Below, piece after piece: positions 1 to 5,250 of a stretch of 6,236 nt of DNA. The translations under genes and the position numbers were made by a program. Below the pieces are notes generated by a model. It saw nothing but the letters and a program-made list of their open reading frames with translations, was not told the origin of the DNA and did not search any database. Within the stretch, counting starts at the first letter, position 1, and each line of letters starts with the position of its first letter. Source of the stretch: Chloroflexota bacterium (GTDB taxonomy: Bacteria > Chloroflexota > Dormibacteria > CF-121); contig VBGO01000141.1 in assembly GCA_005882525.1 (NCBI GenBank), positions 1 through 6,236 of the forward strand. Direction: 5' to 3'.

Positions 1-2
1 AC

Positions 3-332
3 TGGCTCGCTGCCAACTTCGCGGCGGCCCAGCCGCTCGTGATTACGGTAGACGACGCGCATTGGGCGGACCTAGTCTCGCTGCGGTTTCTCGCCTACCT
101 CGCGCCACGAGTCGAAGGACTGGCACTCAGCTTGCTGATCGCCCTGCGGCCGTCCCGGCCGGCTGAGGAGCCAGCCCCCTTGGCAGCAATCCGAGCAGAG
201 GCCACAGTGTTGCGGCCAAGGCTCCTCTCGGAAGGCGCCGCCACCTTGTTCAAAGCACTGCCGGAATCGAAGTCAGCGGCGAGCTCTGCACGGCTCTTTG
301 GCGGACCAGTGGCGGCAACCCTTTCTACCTGA
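3..332 (+). CDS. LAL-type LuxR regulator, upstream fragment (Walker B region), broken by frameshift
   Basis: This is an internal piece of a large ATP-binding LuxR-type (LAL) regulator that enters from the left window edge. The frame is open from base 3 and stops at 330-332. It shows the AAA/STAND-type Walker B signature PLVITVDDAHWAD (codons about 33-71), followed by SLRFLAYLAPRVEGL and an IALRPSRP strand, the usual sensor-strand order in LAL proteins. Walker A is not visible and should lie upstream of the window. Up to about base 265 the residues fit the family (LLSEGAATLFKALPE). After that this frame becomes nonsense, while the +2 frame picks up with GIEVSGELCTALWRTSGGNP, the conserved 'TGGNPF' region. 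So this fragment and the ORF ending at 2428 are one gene separated by a net one-base loss (or two-base gain). The GTG at 39 is an internal valine, not a start. Role by family: ATP-dependent, ligand-responsive transcription activator in the cytoplasm. Confidence 0.85.
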   Translation, partial: WLAANFAAAQPLVITVDDAHWADLVSLRFLAYLAPRVEGLALSLLIALRPSRPAEEPAPLAAIRAEATVLRPRLLSEGAATLFKALPESKSAASSARLFGGPVAATLST

Positions 333-370
333 CGGAGCTGCTTCGCGGAGTCGAACCGTCCGAGACGCCG

Positions 371-2428
371 ATGGAGAACGTCCGCGACGGGGTCACTCGT
401 CATGTTGCGGCGAGGATCCGCCGCCTCGACCGGGATGCGCTGCGCCTTGCTCAATCACTGGCGGTGCTCGGAGACGGCTGCGAGCTGCGCCACGCTGCCG
501 CCCTGGCCGGCCTGGGGTTCGAGGCTGCCACGCGCCTGGCCGCAGCCCTCGTCCAGCTCGAGATCCTGGCGGCCGACAGTCCTCCCCGCTTCCTGCATCC
601 GATCGTGCGCGACTCGGTGGAGGCATCACTCGCCGGCGACGAGCGCGACATTGCGCATCGAACCGCAGCGCGCCACCTCCACGGTGAGGGCGCGCCACCC
701 GGAAGAGTGGGTGCCCACCTCCTCCAGGTCCAGCCCTCGGCTGACGCCTGGGTGGTGGCACGACTTCGCGAAGCCGCGGCGGAGGCGGTCGAAAGTGGTG
801 CCCCACTGGCTGCCGCGACGTTGCTAGGGCGGGCACTGGCGGAGCCGCCACCGCCGGCAGAGCGGGTACCGCTGCTGCTCGATCTGGGGCGCGCCGAGGA
901 GCTTGCCGGGCAGGACATGGCCCTCGAGCACCTTGACAGGGCGAGAGAGCTCACAGATGACCGCCGACAGCGCGCCCAGATCGGACTCCAGCTCGCCCGC
1001 GCCCAGGCGGATCTCTTTCATTGGGTGGAGGCCGTCGACGTGAGCGAGGCCACGCTGGCAGAGCTCGGCGACCACGAAACTGACCTGCAGGCGAAGCTCG
1101 AAGCCCAGGTCGTGGCAGCCGGCCTGCGCGTGGCGCGGCGCGCCTCACGGGTCCTGCCCGCGCTCGAGCGGCTCGCCGGCCACCAGCAGAGCCCGGATGC
1201 CACAGCAGACTACCTCTTCGCGCAGGGCATGGTCGGGCTCTGGATCCAGGGCCGGCCGGCGACGAACGTGCGGGCACCGCTGGTGGAGGCTTTCGCCAGG
1301 CGAGACGCTGCCGGCGAGAACTGGGACACGCGCGGGCCTGCCGCCTGGGCCCTGATTTTTGCGGAGGGCTACGACACCGCCCAGACCGTGCTCGCCTCGA
1401 TGCGGACCGAGGTCGAACGGTCGGGAAGTGCCCGTGGCCTGTTCACCACCTTCACGACGCTCGGTCTGCTGAGCGCTCGCCTAGGGGCGCTGCCGGAAGC
1501 CGATTCGGCAGCCCGCATCAGCCTGCGAGTCTTGGAGGGCCTGGGTTTCGCTCCGGGCCTTCGACTGCTGGCGAGTGTGCTGATCGACGTCGGGATCGAG
1601 GCGGGACAGCTCGACGAGGCCCAAGCAGTTCTGGATCAACTGCGCCTGGCCGAGCTCCCGGCCGACCTCAGCACGGTCATCGCGCTCGCGGCCCGCGGCC
1701 GGCTGCGGCTGGCGCAGGGAGGTCCGGCTGAGGCCCTGGCGGACTTCGAGAAGCTCCGCGAGCTTTACAGCCCCGAGACCTGGGGGCTGGAGATGCACGA
1801 CAACGGCTTCTTGCACGCCCGTTCCGGCGCCGCCCTGGCACTGCTTCAGCTTGGCGAGCGAGAGCAGGCGCAAGAACTGGCCAACCAGGAGCTGGCCGAT
1901 GCTCGGGCTTTCGGGGCCGCACGTGCGCTTGGCATCGCCCTCCGCGTCGCCGCTTTGATGCATGGGGACGATACGGGGCTAGCGGTGCTGGAGGAATCCG
2001 TTGCAGTCCTCCGCGGCTCGCCGGCCCAACTCGAGCGGGCGCACTCGCTGTGCGAGCTCGGAGCGGCGCTGCGCCGCCAAGGGCATCGTGCGGACGCTCG
2101 CGAGCCGCTGTCCGAAGCGCTCGATCTGGCCGCGCGCTGCGGCGCCAGAGCTCTGGCCGCCCGGACCCGCGAGGAGCTGACGGCCTCTGGAGCACGGCCC
2201 CGAAGTGAGTGGCGCACCGGGGTCGAAGCGCTCACACCGAGCGAGCTGCGGGTGGCGCGCCTCGCCGCCCAGGGCCACACGAACCGGGAGATCGCTCAGG
2301 CCCTGTACGTGACGCTCAAGACTGTCGAGGGCCATCTCGCGCGCGTCTACGACAAACTCCAGATCGTCGGTCGCGGAGAGTTGACGCAAGGGTTGGGGGA
2401 CGGAAAGACCCGGGTGCCCACCCTCTAG
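371..2428 (+). CDS. LAL-type LuxR family transcriptional regulator, C-terminal part (helical repeats + LuxR HTH)
   Basis: This is the C-terminal bulk of the same LAL regulator. Homologous sequence in this frame already starts at about 266, before the first ATG at 371: SGGNPFYLTELLRGVEPSE lies at roughly 308-364. The ATG is therefore just the first methionine after the frameshift, and no Shine-Dalgarno precedes it. Residues about 1-110 complete the ATPase/winged-helix part (TRHVAARIRRLD). Residues about 110-610 are Ala/Leu/Arg-rich amphipathic helices of TPR type (for example LLLDLGRAEELAGQ and ALADFEKLRELY), expected to bind ligands or partners. Residues about 619-675 form the LuxR/GerE DNA-binding domain: LTPSELRVARLAAQGHTNRE, IAQALYVTLKTVEGHLARVY, DKL. 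Joined to the upstream piece, about 805 residues are visible against a usual length of about 870-1000. Its target is not shown by the sequence; the same-strand gene 59 bases downstream is one candidate. Unless the frameshift is a sequencing error, the protein is split. Confidence 0.9.
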   Translation: MENVRDGVTRHVAARIRRLDRDALRLAQSLAVLGDGCELRHAAALAGLGFEAATRLAAALVQLEILAADSPPRFLHPIVRDSVEASLAGDERDIAHRTAARHLHGEGAPPGRVGAHLLQVQPSADAWVVARLREAAAEAVESGAPLAAATLLGRALAEPPPPAERVPLLLDLGRAEELAGQDMALEHLDRARELTDDRRQRAQIGLQLARAQADLFHWVEAVDVSEATLAELGDHETDLQAKLEAQVVAAGLRVARRASRVLPALERLAGHQQSPDATADYLFAQGMVGLWIQGRPATNVRAPLVEAFARRDAAGENWDTRGPAAWALIFAEGYDTAQTVLASMRTEVERSGSARGLFTTFTTLGLLSARLGALPEADSAARISLRVLEGLGFAPGLRLLASVLIDVGIEAGQLDEAQAVLDQLRLAELPADLSTVIALAARGRLRLAQGGPAEALADFEKLRELYSPETWGLEMHDNGFLHARSGAALALLQLGEREQAQELANQELADARAFGAARALGIALRVAALMHGDDTGLAVLEESVAVLRGSPAQLERAHSLCELGAALRRQGHRADAREPLSEALDLAARCGARALAARTREELTASGARPRSEWRTGVEALTPSELRVARLAAQGHTNREIAQALYVTLKTVEGHLARVYDKLQIVGRGELTQGLGDGKTRVPTL

Positions 2429-2430
2429 CG

Positions 2431-2444
2431 AAGCGCGCTTGACA
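2431..2444 (+). promoter_or_regulatory. 10-base palindrome overlapping a TTGACA box upstream of the NTF2-like gene
   Basis: Three bases after the regulator's stop codon lies the perfect palindrome AAGCGCGCTT (2431-2440). Its last two bases are the first two of TTGACA (2439-2444), a consensus -35 hexamer. A palindrome covering a -35 box would suit a repressor or activator site for the gene starting at 2488. No good -10 hexamer sits 16-18 bases downstream (catccc, atcccc, tcccca), so promoter activity is only weakly supported. Confidence 0.25.
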
Positions 2445-2474
2445 TAAGTGACCTTTGCCTCATCCCCATTTGGC

Positions 2475-2487
2475 AAGGAGGCGGAGG
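2475..2487 (+). promoter_or_regulatory. Strong ribosome binding site that fixes the start at 2488
   Basis: AAGGAGG at 2475-2481 is followed by CGGAGG and then ATG at 2488, six bases after the full Shine-Dalgarno. This near-complete anti-16S match decides against the in-frame upstream TTG at 2455, whose leader peptide (PHPHLARRRR) would be translated through the ribosome binding site itself. Confidence 0.85.
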
Positions 2488-2928
2488 ATGGCGATCAACG
2501 AGATGACAGACCTCGACGACACTGTTCAGCGATACCGGCAGACACTGGCCGACGAGTTCGTCAACGGGAATCCGCGGCCGTTCAAAGCGCTCTGGTCCCA
2601 ACGAGAAGACGTGGTGCTCGCGAATCCCTTCGGTCCGGCCGTCCGGGGCTGGGAAAGGGCTTCGGCAGCCTTGGACTACGCGTCTTCACGACTCAGCGAC
2701 GGCGAGTTCTCAGGATTCGAACGAATCGCCACCTACGTGACGGCCGAGCTGGCAACGATCTACGAGGTGGAGCACGGGAGTCTCCGGGTCGGAGGCGGTC
2801 CGCTCACCGCCTTTGATCTCCGGGTCACCACCACTTTCCGACGTGAGGATGGAGCGTGGAAGGTCGTGCACCGGCACGCCGACTCGATAAACACCGCCAG
2901 TTCCGACGGGCCGTTGCGCACGACGTAA
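2488..2928 (+). CDS. NTF2-like / SnoaL-like domain protein (DUF4440, YybH-like)
   Basis: This intact 146-residue protein is a single NTF2-like cone-shaped domain, the fold of SnoaL cyclases, ketosteroid isomerase and the YybH/DUF4440 family. Visible markers, in order, are an N-terminal helix (DDTVQRYRQTLADEFVNGNP, residues 10-29), the family's LWSQREDVVLANPFGP segment (35-50) with its following GWER helix (54-57), and the typical C-terminal strands RVTTTFRREDGAWKVVHRHA (112-131). The length matches the family (120-160 residues). There is no signal peptide or membrane segment, so it should be a soluble cytoplasmic protein, probably a homodimer. Family members are functionally diverse and mostly uncharacterised, and no substrate can be read from the sequence. 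It lies 59 bases downstream of the regulator on the same strand, so it may be its target or be co-transcribed. A hairpin follows at 2951-2979. Confidence 0.85.
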   Translation: MAINEMTDLDDTVQRYRQTLADEFVNGNPRPFKALWSQREDVVLANPFGPAVRGWERASAALDYASSRLSDGEFSGFERIATYVTAELATIYEVEHGSLRVGGGPLTAFDLRVTTTFRREDGAWKVVHRHADSINTASSDGPLRTT

Positions 2929-2950
2929 TAACCAGTGGCTAACACGGTGG

Positions 2951-2979
2951 CGAGGCCCGGGATTTTGAATCCTGGGCCT
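2951..2979. terminator. 13-bp hairpin downstream of the NTF2-like gene (terminator-like, no U-tract)
   Basis: Bases 2951-2963 pair with 2967-2979 (GAGGCCCGGGATT against AATCCTGGGCCTC) around a 3-base loop. There is one G-U wobble and no mismatch. It begins 22 bases after the stop codon, where an intrinsic terminator would be expected. No T-run follows (agtgcatgag), so it is either the U-tract-less kind common in high-GC Actinobacteria or a transcript-stabilising 3' hairpin. Confidence 0.6.
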
Positions 2980-3058
2980 CAGTGCATGAGCGAGCCAGCG
3001 GCACCATAGGACCTCACGATTCGAGCGGCAGGATGGACTTGAGCCGACTTTCAGCTGA

Positions 3059-3076
3059 AGCACTACATATAGTGCT
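3059..3076. promoter_or_regulatory. Perfect 7-bp inverted repeat, operator-like dyad
   Basis: AGCACTA, loop CATA, TAGTGCT: perfect arms around four bases. The 8-base palindrome TCAGCTGA (3051-3058) abuts it on the left. The core ACTACATATAGT loosely resembles the ACTAC...GTAGT dyads bound by BlaI/MecI-type repressors, but that is from memory and the family assignment is a guess. No gene starts within 500 bases, so it may be an operator orphaned by rearrangement. Confidence 0.35.
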
Positions 3077-3150
3077 GCACCCACGACAGCTCTTCGGCCT
3101 CCAGCAGCGGGACGTTGGTGGCTCTTCAGGACACGATCTCTTGCACGCTG

Positions 3151-3162
3151 CTCATGCATGAG
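3151..3162. repeat. 12-base perfect palindrome CTCATGCATGAG
   Basis: The twelve bases are their own reverse complement with no spacer. Such a site can bind a dimeric regulator or arise by chance; no adjacent gene gives it a role. Confidence 0.3.
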
Positions 3163-3309
3163 GACGCGAGGGTCGGCTACGAGCCTCACGGTCCCGAACC
3201 GGCACGGTGACGTGTCCTTCAGTATCCCGGCGGGTCCTCCAGTGCCCTCCTGTACATGATTCGCCGCTTCGTCGTGTCCTTGCGTGTCCTCCCGTCCTGG
3301 TTCCGCGAG

Positions 3310-3334
3310 TCTGTGACACGGCTGTGACCCGGCG
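3310..3334. repeat. Orphan copy of the IS30-type terminal sequence
   Basis: TCTGTGACACGGCTGTGACC at 3310-3329 is identical to 5971-5990. Identity resumes after one C/G mismatch (3330 against 5991) for four further bases, giving 24 of 25. The 5971 copy lies at the border of an IS30-family element, so this one is best read as a terminal repeat left by a second, deleted or decayed copy that would have extended rightwards. The sequence contains TGTGAC twice, 11 bases apart (3312 and 3323), about one helical turn, as expected for a transposase-binding site. No transposase remnant was recognised to its right. Confidence 0.6.
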
Positions 3335-3371
3335 CAGGGCGTCAGCATCCGTGTGAAATTCCAAACCTAGG

Positions 3372-3407
3372 AATGATCCGAAAGGATCTGGCTAGAAAAC
3401 GATCATT
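3372..3407 (+). other. Two mutually exclusive stem-loops
   Basis: Stem A is GATCC (3375-3379) with GGATC (3384-3388) closed by a GAAA tetraloop. Stem B is AATGATC (3372-3378) with GATCATT (3401-3407). They share bases 3375-3378, so only one can form at a time, a layout seen in attenuators. A third hairpin at 3438-3460 follows. No leader peptide or downstream gene is apparent, so function is unproven. Confidence 0.3.
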
Positions 3408-3437
3408 TGGAGCCGACGCATCGTGGGTTGAGAGCCC

Positions 3438-3460
3438 GGGCGGGAACTGCCGCCCATTTT
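3438..3460 (+). terminator. Weak terminator-like hairpin
   Basis: GGGCGG (3438-3443) pairs perfectly with CCGCCC (3450-3455) over a six-base loop, followed by ATTTT. The stem is short and the T-run only four bases, but the order stem then T-run is that of an intrinsic terminator in plus orientation. Confidence 0.35.
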
Positions 3461-3613
3461 GGAGGGTGACACACACACTGGATACTGAGGTTCGCGAATC
3501 GGATTTCACTTCTTGCGAGAGACCACTTCAGCCCGATCGCATCCACGTCCTCTCGAATCGATCCGTCGCTCGCCTCGGCTCAACAGGCCGGCAAATTCCG
3601 ACCATCGAGCGTA

Positions 3614-3883
3614 TCAGTCCTCCACGGTGGGGCCGGTTGTCGACGCACGCGGGAGGGGTGACGACACCGACAACGACGTGCGATTGTTCAGTCGCTCAAC
3701 GTCGAAGCCACCGATCCGCTTGTATTCGTCGGCGATCTCTTCCAGCTCTTGACGGGTGATAACGTCGGAAAGCTCCTTGAATCCATTCGGAGCCCGCTCC
3801 TCAACGAGGGCGGACAACTCGACGCCGTTCTCAGTAATCTCCGTCACCTGGTAGGCGCGATCATGATGATGCTCGGCATGCAA
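3614..3883 (-). pseudogene. Minus-strand gene remnant of unknown family
   Basis: I do not recognise the family. The frame is coding-like: charged, balanced, with GC-rich third positions, and predicted helical. It includes DRAYQVTEITENGVELSALV, EERAPNGFKELSDVITRQEL and EEIADEYKRIGGFDVERLNN. It remains open on the minus strand up to a stop at 3911-3913, giving NLAALHAEHHHDRAYQ just before. The only start in range is a TTG at 3883 with no Shine-Dalgarno, so the true 5' end is probably lost. The last 25 or so residues, ending at 3614, look like run-off past the original terminus. It abuts the hydrolase fragment at about 3900, head to head, which suggests a rearrangement joint. The competing plus-strand frame at 3749-3946 looks like its shadow. 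Confidence 0.45.
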
Positions 3884-3911
3884 CGCCGCGAGGTTGTAAC
3901 CAACACGTGGC

Positions 3912-4241
3912 TACGCGCCAACGCTGCGGCGTTCCCCCACCGCTGAGGAATGCCGAGCTGCAATCGCCTTTCCACTAGACGGGCTGCACCTCGACCGAAT
4001 CCGCGACACCTTGCTCGCTGCACTGCCCGGCCTCCACAAACTTGGTCAGGCCGGCATCCCCGCCATGATGATCGAAGGCATGCAGGACCATGCGATCTGG
4101 CCCCATCTCGCCTTGGCGGGCTTCCGGGCATTCTTTCCGCACGGAACCGTTCACGAACTCGCGCATGCGGGCCACTTCATACAAGAGGATGCGCCCGAGA
4201 CAGTCGTACCGCTGATCGATGAGTTCTGCCAGCGGACATAA
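3912..4241 (+). pseudogene. Alpha/beta-hydrolase fold protein, C-terminal fragment only
   Basis: This is the last 110 or so residues of an alpha/beta hydrolase, of the haloalkane-dehalogenase/epoxide-hydrolase-like type. After YAPTLRRSPTAEECRAAIAF comes the strand PAMMIEGMQDHAIWP, where the Asp (codon 4086-4088) lies at the loop after strand beta-7. Then comes ELAHAGHFIQEDAPETVVPL with the catalytic His at codon 4173-4175 in the standard GHFxQEDAPE motif, and a final IDEFC helix ending at the TAA, 4239-4241. The nucleophile elbow (GxSxG or GxDxG) and about 170-190 upstream residues are absent. A stop lies in frame at 3897-3899, so the gene is headless rather than cut by the window. A TTG at 4011 could start a 76-residue peptide but would lack half the fold. 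Read as a dead fragment from deletion or recombination. The exact enzyme class cannot be told. Confidence 0.75.
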
Positions 4242-4248
4242 TCGATAG

Positions 4249-4472
4249 TCAGGAATGCGCCCCGGATATCCAGCGCGGCTGGTGCTGGCGGATTAATCGA
4301 GCTACCTCCAGACGAATGCTGGGCTCGTCCACCATCAAGGGGTCGGAGGGCGGCAGGGTGAGCCGCTCCACATGCACATAGCCCCCTGCAGCATCTCGCC
4401 GACGCGATGCAGAAGCTGTTCGCCGCGGACTGAAATGAACCGCTTTAAGAAGCCGCCTGCTCGGGAAGCGGA
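4249..4472 (-). pseudogene. Frameshifted minus-strand fragment, family unknown
   Basis: Two minus-strand frames look coding in succession. The first reads GGFLKRFISVRGEQLLHRVG then EMLQ (from about 4457 down to 4388). The second reads YVHVERLTLPPSDPLMVDEP then SIRLEVARLIRQHQPRWISG, ending at the TGA, 4249-4251. The first frame hits a stop shortly after the switch point, and the switch falls at a run of five C (4382-4386), a typical place for a one-base indel. Joined, they give about 70 residues of a plausible protein C-terminus. A stop at 4473-4475 and no usable start mean the 5' part is gone. I do not recognise the family. It could be chance, but composition changes coherently across the junction. 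Confidence 0.35.
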
Positions 4473-4523
4473 TCATGTGTCGTGTCAGCGCCTAGAGAGA
4501 TCGGAGTACGCTGGGCCTGGTAC

Positions 4524-4542
4524 TGGCTCGGTATCCGAGTCA
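4524..4542. promoter_or_regulatory. Leader hairpin/dyad upstream of the tandem-ABM gene
   Basis: TGGCTCGG (4524-4531) pairs with CCGAGTCA (4535-4542) over the loop TAT, eight pairs with one G-U wobble, followed by CTCGTTTT (4543-4550). It lies 32 bases before the ATG at 4575. It could be an operator dyad or a short attenuator or terminator protecting the gene from upstream transcription. No -10/-35 pair could be supported nearby. Confidence 0.4.
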
Positions 4543-4574
4543 CTCGTTTTCCAACACTAAAGGGGGTGACGCCG

Positions 4575-5195
4575 ATGTACGTACGCGTTACGCGAGTCCA
4601 GAGTCCGCCAGACGCGATCGAGAAGGGTATTGCGTACTTCACGCAGAACGTAGTACCAGCCGCCAAGGCGGCGAAGGGCAACGCCGGCCAGGTGCTGCTA
4701 GTGGATCGCAAAACTGGCGCCGCGGTTGGTATCACGTTATGGGAGACGGCTCAGGCGCTCAGTGCCAGCGAGCAAATGGGCATGACATCTCGCACCCAGT
4801 CGGCGGCAGCGATGGGCGGGTCGATCGTAAACGTCGAGCGGTTCGAACAGGTGATCCAGGATCGGGCGCAGCCGCCCAAGGCCGGCACCTTTGTCAGACT
4901 CAATGCAGTGGCCGGGGATCCTGAGAAGATCGACGGCGCGATCAAGTTCATCGAGAAGTCGCTGCCCACGCTCAAGGCCCAAAAGGGCTACCGGGGCTTG
5001 ATCATGAACGTCGACAGGATGACGGGTCGGGGCACCGTGTCCAGTATGTGGGACAGCTTGGCCGACCTGGAAGGAAGCGAATCAAAGGTCAGCGGTCTTC
5101 GCCGGGATGCCGCCGAAGCTGCCGGGGCAGCCGACGTCAAGGTTGAAATCTTCGAGGTCGCCTTCGCCGATATCACGCAGCCCGCCCGGGTTTGA
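4575..5195 (+). CDS. Tandem dimeric alpha/beta-barrel (ABM-like) protein
   Basis: This intact 206-residue soluble protein is built of two copies of a ferredoxin-like, antibiotic-biosynthesis-monooxygenase-type domain: residues about 1-95 and 104-198. The repeats align end to end. YVRVTRVQSPPDAIEKGIAY matches FVRLNAVAGDPEKIDGAIKF, GQVLLVDRKTGAAVGITLWE matches GLIMNVDRMTGRGTVSSMWD, and IVNVERFEQVI matches DVKVEIFEVAF. A single chain can therefore form the barrel that ABM proteins usually make as a dimer. ABM-fold proteins include cofactor-free monooxygenases, haem-degrading enzymes and many of unknown role; no catalytic residues identify an activity here. The start is the ATG at 4575, preceded by the purine-rich AAGGGGGTGA (4560-4569). 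The frame continues upstream to a GTG at 4482, but that stretch crosses the leader hairpin and has no domain. It is a monocistron: hairpin upstream, intrinsic terminator 20 bases after the stop. It is the only fully intact gene in the right half of the window. Confidence 0.85.
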   Translation: MYVRVTRVQSPPDAIEKGIAYFTQNVVPAAKAAKGNAGQVLLVDRKTGAAVGITLWETAQALSASEQMGMTSRTQSAAAMGGSIVNVERFEQVIQDRAQPPKAGTFVRLNAVAGDPEKIDGAIKFIEKSLPTLKAQKGYRGLIMNVDRMTGRGTVSSMWDSLADLEGSESKVSGLRRDAAEAAGAADVKVEIFEVAFADITQPARV

Positions 5196-5214
5196 GACTT
5201 TAGTCAAGCGCGAC

Positions 5215-5250
5215 AAAAGGGGGCCCGTCCTCAGGAACGGCCCCCCTTTT
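5215..5250 (+). terminator. Intrinsic terminator of the tandem-ABM gene
   Basis: Bases 5215-5230 (AAAAGGGGGCCCGTCC) pair with 5235-5250 (GAACGGCCCCCCTTTT) around a TCAG loop. There are fourteen pairs and two mismatches, and the 3' arm ends in TTTT followed by CTTAT. The stem starts 20 bases after the TGA. The A-run on the 5' side gives a T-run on the minus strand too, so it could work in both directions and also end transcription from the minus-strand genes to its right. Confidence 0.85.

Larger units (their letters stand above)
2980..3309. other. Gene-poor stretch with palindromes
   Basis: No frame on either strand looks coding. The long minus-strand frame through here crosses the NTF2-like gene in antisense and has Arg/Pro/Cys-rich composition. 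The stretch holds two listed dyads (3059-3076 and 3151-3162). It also has three copies of GTGTCCT at 3212, 3274 and 3284, the last two ten bases apart, of unknown meaning. Confidence 0.6.
3335..3613. other. Gene-poor stretch with competing hairpins
   Basis: The plus-strand frame from the TTG at 3373 (128 codons) has no ribosome binding site and a composition unlike a protein (Arg/Ser/Thr-rich, many rare residues), so I do not accept it. The stretch holds the hairpins listed at 3372-3407 and 3438-3460. It may be the subterminal part of the lost IS element that the repeat at 3310 implies. Confidence 0.5.

Noticed and set aside
95..954. Minus-strand open frames antisense to the LAL regulator (95-454, 393-851, 451-954)
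   Set aside because: Arg/Ala/Ser-rich shadow sequence opposite a clearly coding frame; no ribosome binding sites and no motifs.
2439..2467. Complete sigma-70-type promoter before the NTF2-like gene
   Set aside because: Only the -35 box is good; no acceptable -10 hexamer occurs at 16-18 bases, so just the box and palindrome are listed, at low confidence.
2455..2487. Upstream TTG start for the NTF2-like gene
   Set aside because: It lies before the strong AAGGAGG Shine-Dalgarno that points to the ATG at 2488, and adds only a non-family Arg-rich leader.
2710..3348. 212-codon minus-strand frame
   Set aside because: Its last third is antisense to the NTF2-like gene, and the rest is Cys/Arg/Pro-rich with no recognisable domain or start signal.
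3373..3759. 128-codon plus-strand frame from a TTG
   Set aside because: No ribosome binding site, improbable composition, and it overlaps hairpins and the better minus-strand frame at 3614-3883.
4482..4574. Upstream GTG start for the tandem-ABM protein
   Set aside because: The extension crosses a hairpin and lacks domain content. The ATG at 4575 has the purine-rich AAGGGGGTGA at suitable spacing and begins directly with the first beta strand.
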